A program made the translations under genes and the position numbers. The notes below the pieces were generated by a model, which saw nothing but the letters and a program-made list of their open reading frames with translations, had not been told where the DNA came from and searched no databases. A DNA stretch of 55,692 bases, taken from contig SKKK01000063.1 in the NCBI GenBank assembly GCA_007121535.1, positions 1 through 55,692 of the forward strand, in the 5' to 3' direction. The stretch comes from Planctomycetaceae bacterium. Lineage in GTDB: Bacteria; Planctomycetota; Planctomycetia; Pirellulales; Pirellulaceae. Positions 55,415-55,692 of this stretch are shown here, piece by piece (within the stretch, counting starts at the first letter, position 1; each line of letters begins with the position of its first letter).

Positions 55415-55692
55415 TCATGCGTCAAGATCGACAACGAATTGTCGATCGTGCCAAAGGAGGGGGGCAAAGGAACGTTTGGCAGAGGAATGGAAAGATGATT
55501 CGATTACCCACCAATCGGTCGTACTGATGTCCAACATTGTGGCGAATGATGCCCATTGGTAACCGCTCGCCATGCCTCAAAAAATCCAACCGTGGCTGAA
55601 AGAAACCGGTCTGGAACTGCGGTTTCGCGCTCCGAGGATCGAGCTACCGGCCAGCGGTCGACATCCACTGCCGCGCCAGCGGCCTCGACTTC
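55415..55692 (+). repeat. Dispersed repeat, copy B (runs off the window)
   Basis: Inverted relative to 37769-38045 and similar over the whole 278 bases present. It has the CGACAACGAATTGTCG palindrome, the same position of MSNIVANDAHW (but here followed by TAA), and the same MPQKIQP frame, cut by the window end. The other element boundary lies beyond this window. Confidence 0.75.

Overview
The window looks like a chromosome segment of a planctomycete, probably of the Pirellula/Rhodopirellula type. This is inferred from gene content, not from a marker gene. The evidence is: high GC by eye over most of the window; a VIT/vWA protein; a DUF4175-like giant with a long acidic low-complexity tail; two proteins joining an N-terminal CxxC zinc ribbon to one membrane segment and a large outer part; McsA/McsB; and an integrase remnant whose N-terminus resembles those common in this phylum.

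Layout. (1) 0.1-9.8 kb: a left-edge inverted repeat, then a VIT/vWA surface protein with a GlyGly-CTERM-like tail, directly followed by its likely processing enzyme, a rhombosortase-type rhomboid protease; then the DUF4175-like membrane protein overlapping nadB. (2) 9.8-15.4 kb: mcsA-mcsB, an AsmA-like membrane protein, aroC and a small anchored protein. Two copies of a nested-palindrome element (MITE-like) lie here. (3) 15.37-30.95 kb: a genomic island in the 3' end of a tRNA-Gly gene. The tRNA 3' end recurs as direct repeats at 28.26 and 30.30 kb, suggesting two stacked insertions or one element with an internal end. Cargo: a low-GC gene fusing a papain-like (C39-like) peptidase to a xylose-isomerase-like TIM barrel; a complete type I restriction-modification operon (hsdM-hsdS-hsdR); small unknown genes; a nucleotidyltransferase/antitoxin pair; and an antitoxin with a broken PIN toxin. 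The right end is a scrapyard: an integrase N-terminus, a RhuM fragment and a 60-bp hsdR fragment joined end to end. (4) 30.96-38.0 kb: an internally deleted SGNH-like pseudogene, mgtE, a cation-diffusion transporter, and a two-component pair (HAMP/PAS histidine kinase plus NtrC-type sigma-54 activator). (5) 38.0-55.7 kb: housekeeping and envelope genes: a pseudo-receiver, a uroporphyrinogen-decarboxylase-like protein, a DUF11 repeat protein, arfB, a zinc-ribbon/thioredoxin/trypsin fusion, pyrD, a SEX4-like dual-specificity phosphatase, an SGNH hydrolase, ferritin, a zinc-peptidase/ATP-grasp pair, a zinc-ribbon secretin-like protein and a Sir2 deacylase.

The best candidates for an undescribed system are the peptidase-TIM-barrel fusion (15934-18714) beside the R-M operon, and the one-substrate rhombosortase pair at the left. 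The Zn-peptidase/ATP-grasp pair and the plant-like glucan-phosphatase homologue also merit a look. All family calls were made by reading motifs, without database searches. GC statements are by eye.
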